Both the position numbers and the translations under genes were made by a program. Positions 30,162 through 32,706 of a stretch of 32,706 nucleotides of DNA are shown here, one piece after another. The stretch spans positions 1-32,706 of IMG/VR virus record IMGVR_UViG_3300032116_016245. The stretch is one strand, 5' to 3'. The notes under the pieces were generated by a model, which had not been told where the DNA came from, searched no databases, and saw nothing but the letters and a program-made list of their open reading frames with translations. The DNA is from a virus. Each line of letters opens with the position of its first letter. The stretch's first letter is position 1.

Positions 30162-31082
30162 ATGTCGTTCACAAGTTTATCAGATTTACGTAAGAATCGT
30201 GGCAACTTCGATAACCTCATGAAAGAGGTTGAAAAGATTGCAAAGCCAGCGAGCGGAGAGCGTCGTGATGATGACCGTTTCTGGAGTCCGGCTGTAGATA
30301 AGGCAGGTAATGGGTACGCCGTTATTCGCTTTCTTCCGCCGCCGAAGGGAGAGGAACTTCCCTGGGTACGTGTTTGGAATCATGGATTTCAAGGTCCATC
30401 AGGTCGCTGGTATATTGAGAACAGCTTGACCACATTGAATCTCCCTGATCCTGTATCTGAATTGAATTCAGAACTTTGGAATTCAGGTGTCGAGAGTAAC
30501 AAGGAAATTGCTCGTAAGCAAAAGCGTAAGCTCACATACATCTCTAACATTCTTGTTGTCAAGGATTCAGCTAATCCTCAGAACGAGGGCAAGGTGTTCC
30601 TCTACAAGTTTGGCAAGAAGATTTTCGATAAGATTAAGGATGTGATGCAGCCTCAGTTTGAAGATGAGGATCCGACGAATCCGTTTGATTTCTGGAAGGG
30701 TGCTAACTTCAAGCTGAAGATTCGCAATGTTGAAGGATATCGGAACTATGATAAGTCCGAGTTTGATACAGTTTCATCAATTGCTGAGGATGACAGTGAA
30801 ATTGAAGCCATCTGGAATCAGCAGCATTCTCTTCAAGAATTCCTGGATCCTAAGAACTTCAAGAGTTATGAAGATTTGAAGAAGAAGTTGGAATTGGTAT
30901 TAAAGGGTAGCCCAGGTGCAGGTGTGACTGCCGATAAGTTGTCTGAAAGCCGAATGGAACATGAGCCAGTGGCAGAGGCTCCGGCTCCGCGGGTTGCACG
31001 GGCGCCCCAAGTTAAGTCATCTATTCCAGATGAGGATGATGATGATACTCTCAGCTACTTTTCAAAGTTAGCTGAAGATTAA
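30162..31082 (+). CDS. 32: Single-stranded DNA-binding protein, T4 gp32-like
   Basis: The 306-residue protein coats single-stranded DNA in replication and repair. It starts MSFTSLSDLRKNRGNFDNLM, with the basic self-association region expected of gp32, then the OB-fold core with AVIRFLPPPKGEELPWVRVW, GRWYIENSLTTLNLPDPVSE, YISNILVVKD, VFLYKFGKKIFDKI and NPFDFWKGANFKLKI. The tail EDDDDTLSYFSKLAED is the acidic partner-binding arm. T4 gp32 holds zinc with one His and three Cys; this protein appears to contain no Cys, so the zinc site is lost. An AGGAG precedes the ATG. The stop overlaps the convergent gene's stop by two bases. Confidence 0.93.
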   Translation: MSFTSLSDLRKNRGNFDNLMKEVEKIAKPASGERRDDDRFWSPAVDKAGNGYAVIRFLPPPKGEELPWVRVWNHGFQGPSGRWYIENSLTTLNLPDPVSELNSELWNSGVESNKEIARKQKRKLTYISNILVVKDSANPQNEGKVFLYKFGKKIFDKIKDVMQPQFEDEDPTNPFDFWKGANFKLKIRNVEGYRNYDKSEFDTVSSIAEDDSEIEAIWNQQHSLQEFLDPKNFKSYEDLKKKLELVLKGSPGAGVTADKLSESRMEHEPVAEAPAPRVARAPQVKSSIPDEDDDDTLSYFSKLAED

Positions 31083-32706
31083 GCCACCCGAGATACACGT
31101 TTATCTTGGAAACGGATGAAACTGTTTTCAGTGTGACGTAAAGATGCTGGTGCAGCATTAGTTGTTGGGCCAGCACCACCGGGTGACGAAATATTGTTAG
31201 TAACAGAAGCTGGTATCACAGGCGCTGGAGGAGCAGATGGAGGAGCAGCACTCTCTGTCATTCCCTCCAGCGCCTGTCCTGTATTTGCTGCTGCTTCAAC
31301 ACCAGGAGTAGCTGAGGCATCCCGTACTGCTAATCCCGCATCAATTGCTGCACTAGCAGCAGTTCCAATACCCGGAATAGTTCCGGCTGCACCAGATGCC
31401 ACTTCTCCTAGAGCACCTTTCCAATCACCGCTCATTAAACGAGAAGCTCCGAAGCCTAATCCCGCAACTAAACCAATACCTGGGATTTTCTTTAATAATG
31501 ATTTGCCGGCGCCTTTCATTAATCCTTTACCTAGTCCCTTGGATAATAATCCTTTACTCATGCCAAGACCTTTAGATAACATGCCGCCGGCGCCACCTAG
31601 AAGTTTTTTCCCAATACCAGCTATTCCTTTGCCGGCTTTACCAGGCATTTTTCCGGGTATACTAGGTGCTGATACAGGAGATCCGCCAACATCATCTACT
31701 AATCCTCCAACAGTTGCGTCGTCACCGGAACCCATCATACCTCCGGTCATGCCAGGTAACATTGTTCCTGCTAATCCGGCTACGGTCCCTAAACCTCCCA
31801 GTTTTCCAACTTTTCCAAGACCTTTAAATAGCATACCACCCATTTTTCCTAACTTTCCGCCTTTTACCAAGCCGCCGAGTTTTCTAGATAGGAATTTTTT
31901 AGCTAGACCACCAATCATACTACCTACTCCGCCTCCACTTTCTCCCCCCGGTGTATTCGACGTACTAGTAGTATCGGCAGATTCTAATTTTGCTTCTACA
32001 GGTGTTGCAGATGCAATTTTTTCAGGGATTACACTTTCAGTCTTAGCTGTGGCAACTCCTTCTTCTTTAGCAGAATCATAGGCTTGTTCTCGGTCAGCTT
32101 CTGCATCTCGTTCTTTTTCTATGTTTGTTTGAGTTTCCAACAATTCGGTCTGTGACTCAAACATGTCTAATTGCTTTTCTTCTGTAGTTTTACTACCAAT
32201 CAAAGTATCAGCAATAGTGCGAAGAATTTCCACTTGTTCTTCTATTTTTGCTTGTATTGTACCAGGTTCTCCAGTTTCTGGTGAAACCATTTCTAATTTT
32301 CCTTCTGCTACTGTATTATCCAATATACTAGACAATTTAGTAGTGGAAAACATATCCATTTGATTTTTATCTGTTATCTGCTGAATGTTGCTTATATCAC
32401 TTTGTAAATTGGTGTTAACACTAGTTGTGTCAATTCCTGGTTGAAATAAACTTAATTGACCTTCACCTGCGGCAGACGATTTCGATTTCTTTTCTCGTTC
32501 TATTTTAGCTATGGTGGCTTCATCAAATCCGAGATTTTTAGATAGATGTTCTTTTTCAGCAGGTGTTAATCCTTCTGACGGTGTGTCGGCTGTACCTACC
32601 GTTGGTTCCACTGTAGCTGCTTCACCTGGGGTAGATTCTGCGGTTAAATCTCGAATTCTTGCTCCTTGTTTCTGACTTTCAACCATTTGGTCAAAAGTAG
32701 CTTCTG
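31079..32706 (-). CDS. Gly- and Ala-rich virion/tail-type protein (partial, N-terminus outside)
   Basis: The reverse-strand frame is open to the right edge. A Met lies at 32686, but six more codons (EATFDQ) precede it without a stop, so the true start is probably outside. The visible part has over 530 residues. The first half is polar, with coiled-coil-like stretches (KIEEQVEILRTIADTLI, QTELLETQTNIEKERDAEAD). The second half is very rich in Gly, Leu, Lys and Met (KGGKLGKMGGMLFKGLGKVG) and contains LMSGDWKGALGEVASGAAG and TIPGIGTAASAAIDAGL, phrases common in phage tail or baseplate proteins. I infer a structural, late-expressed role. It is the only reverse-strand gene and converges on gp32 with no room for a terminator. 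Confidence 0.65.
   Translation of the reverse strand, partial: EATFDQMVESQKQGARIRDLTAESTPGEAATVEPTVGTADTPSEGLTPAEKEHLSKNLGFDEATIAKIEREKKSKSSAAGEGQLSLFQPGIDTTSVNTNLQSDISNIQQITDKNQMDMFSTTKLSSILDNTVAEGKLEMVSPETGEPGTIQAKIEEQVEILRTIADTLIGSKTTEEKQLDMFESQTELLETQTNIEKERDAEADREQAYDSAKEEGVATAKTESVIPEKIASATPVEAKLESADTTSTSNTPGGESGGGVGSMIGGLAKKFLSRKLGGLVKGGKLGKMGGMLFKGLGKVGKLGGLGTVAGLAGTMLPGMTGGMMGSGDDATVGGLVDDVGGSPVSAPSIPGKMPGKAGKGIAGIGKKLLGGAGGMLSKGLGMSKGLLSKGLGKGLMKGAGKSLLKKIPGIGLVAGLGFGASRLMSGDWKGALGEVASGAAGTIPGIGTAASAAIDAGLAVRDASATPGVEAAANTGQALEGMTESAAPPSAPPAPVIPASVTNNISSPGGAGPTTNAAPASLRHTENSFIRFQDKRVSRVA

Noticed and set aside
31194-32081. Long + strand open frame rich in proline
   Set aside because: It is the complement of the Gly-rich codons of the reverse-strand structural gene. 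The repeated Pro-Ala pattern is what such a shadow gives, and there is no ribosome site.
1-32706. CRISPR array, insertion sequence or tRNA genes
   Set aside because: I saw no regularly spaced repeats, no transposase and no complete tRNA cloverleaf in the window.

Overview
The window looks like part of the genome of a tailed phage of the T4-like (myovirus) superfamily. It carries homologues of T4 gp30 (DNA ligase), gp32 (ssDNA-binding protein), gp33 (late-transcription co-activator), gp59 (helicase loader) and DsbA. It also has the accessory genes expected of aquatic T4-like phages: phoH, uvdE, an IscA/HesB-like Fe-S carrier, and twitch-type radical SAM, carbamoyltransferase and sulfotransferase-like genes. 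All genes but one lie on the + strand. They are tightly packed, with many ATGA or TGATG start/stop overlaps. No integrase, plasmid gene or rRNA is visible. The host is not shown directly. An intact TonB-dependent receptor with a signal peptide implies a Gram-negative host. Its N-terminal regulatory-domain wording resembles Gemmatimonadota and Bacteroidota receptors, a weak inference.

Layout: 1-510 is a GC-richer end with the tail of an unknown gene, a C4 zinc-finger protein and a tiny membrane protein. 511-765 is a leader region with a sigma70-like promoter. 766-2390 holds a lipoprotein, a small protein and a 354-aa protein with a candidate PD-(D/E)xK nuclease core. 2432-5622 holds an Fe-S carrier, a short PurA, a kinase-nucleotidyltransferase fusion, a DUF2061 membrane protein, a QueC-like protein and two small proteins. 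5678-8542 holds uvdE, a PspC-like protein, an amidase endolysin, dsbA and guaC. 8539-20043 is a visibly AT-rich, translationally coupled cassette: a sulfotransferase-like protein, a methyltransferase, two paralogous radical SAM enzymes, three SGNH-type proteins, a NodU-type carbamoyltransferase, an unknown protein and a freshly duplicated pair. 20103-22715 holds DNA ligase, a small protein, an FmdB-like zinc ribbon, a terminator and phoH. 22775-25465 is the TonB-dependent receptor. About 25470-25755 is a circularly permuted tmRNA gene. 25762-28572 is a second AT-rich patch (QueC-like, subtilase, sulfotransferase-like). 28569-31082 holds a SleB-like hydrolase, gp33, gp59, a small acidic protein and gp32. 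A partial structural-type gene converges on gp32 from the right end.

The parts appear to combine as follows. GuaC (GMP to IMP) and PurA (IMP to adenylosuccinate) would redirect guanylate to adenylate, which suits an AT-rich genome. The Fe-S carrier may serve the two radical SAM enzymes. Five intergenic promoters share the form TTGACA/T, 16-17 bases, TATATT, and a sixth possible one lies inside a gene. One drives the TonB receptor, which argues that this host-type gene is part of the phage programme. The most unusual items are the permuted tmRNA with an Ala-type G3-U70 pair and a tag ending in LALAA, the phage-borne TonB receptor, the GuaC/PurA pair, and the paired radical SAM/SGNH/carbamoyltransferase cassette. 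All functions are read from sequence motifs by eye; no database search was run.
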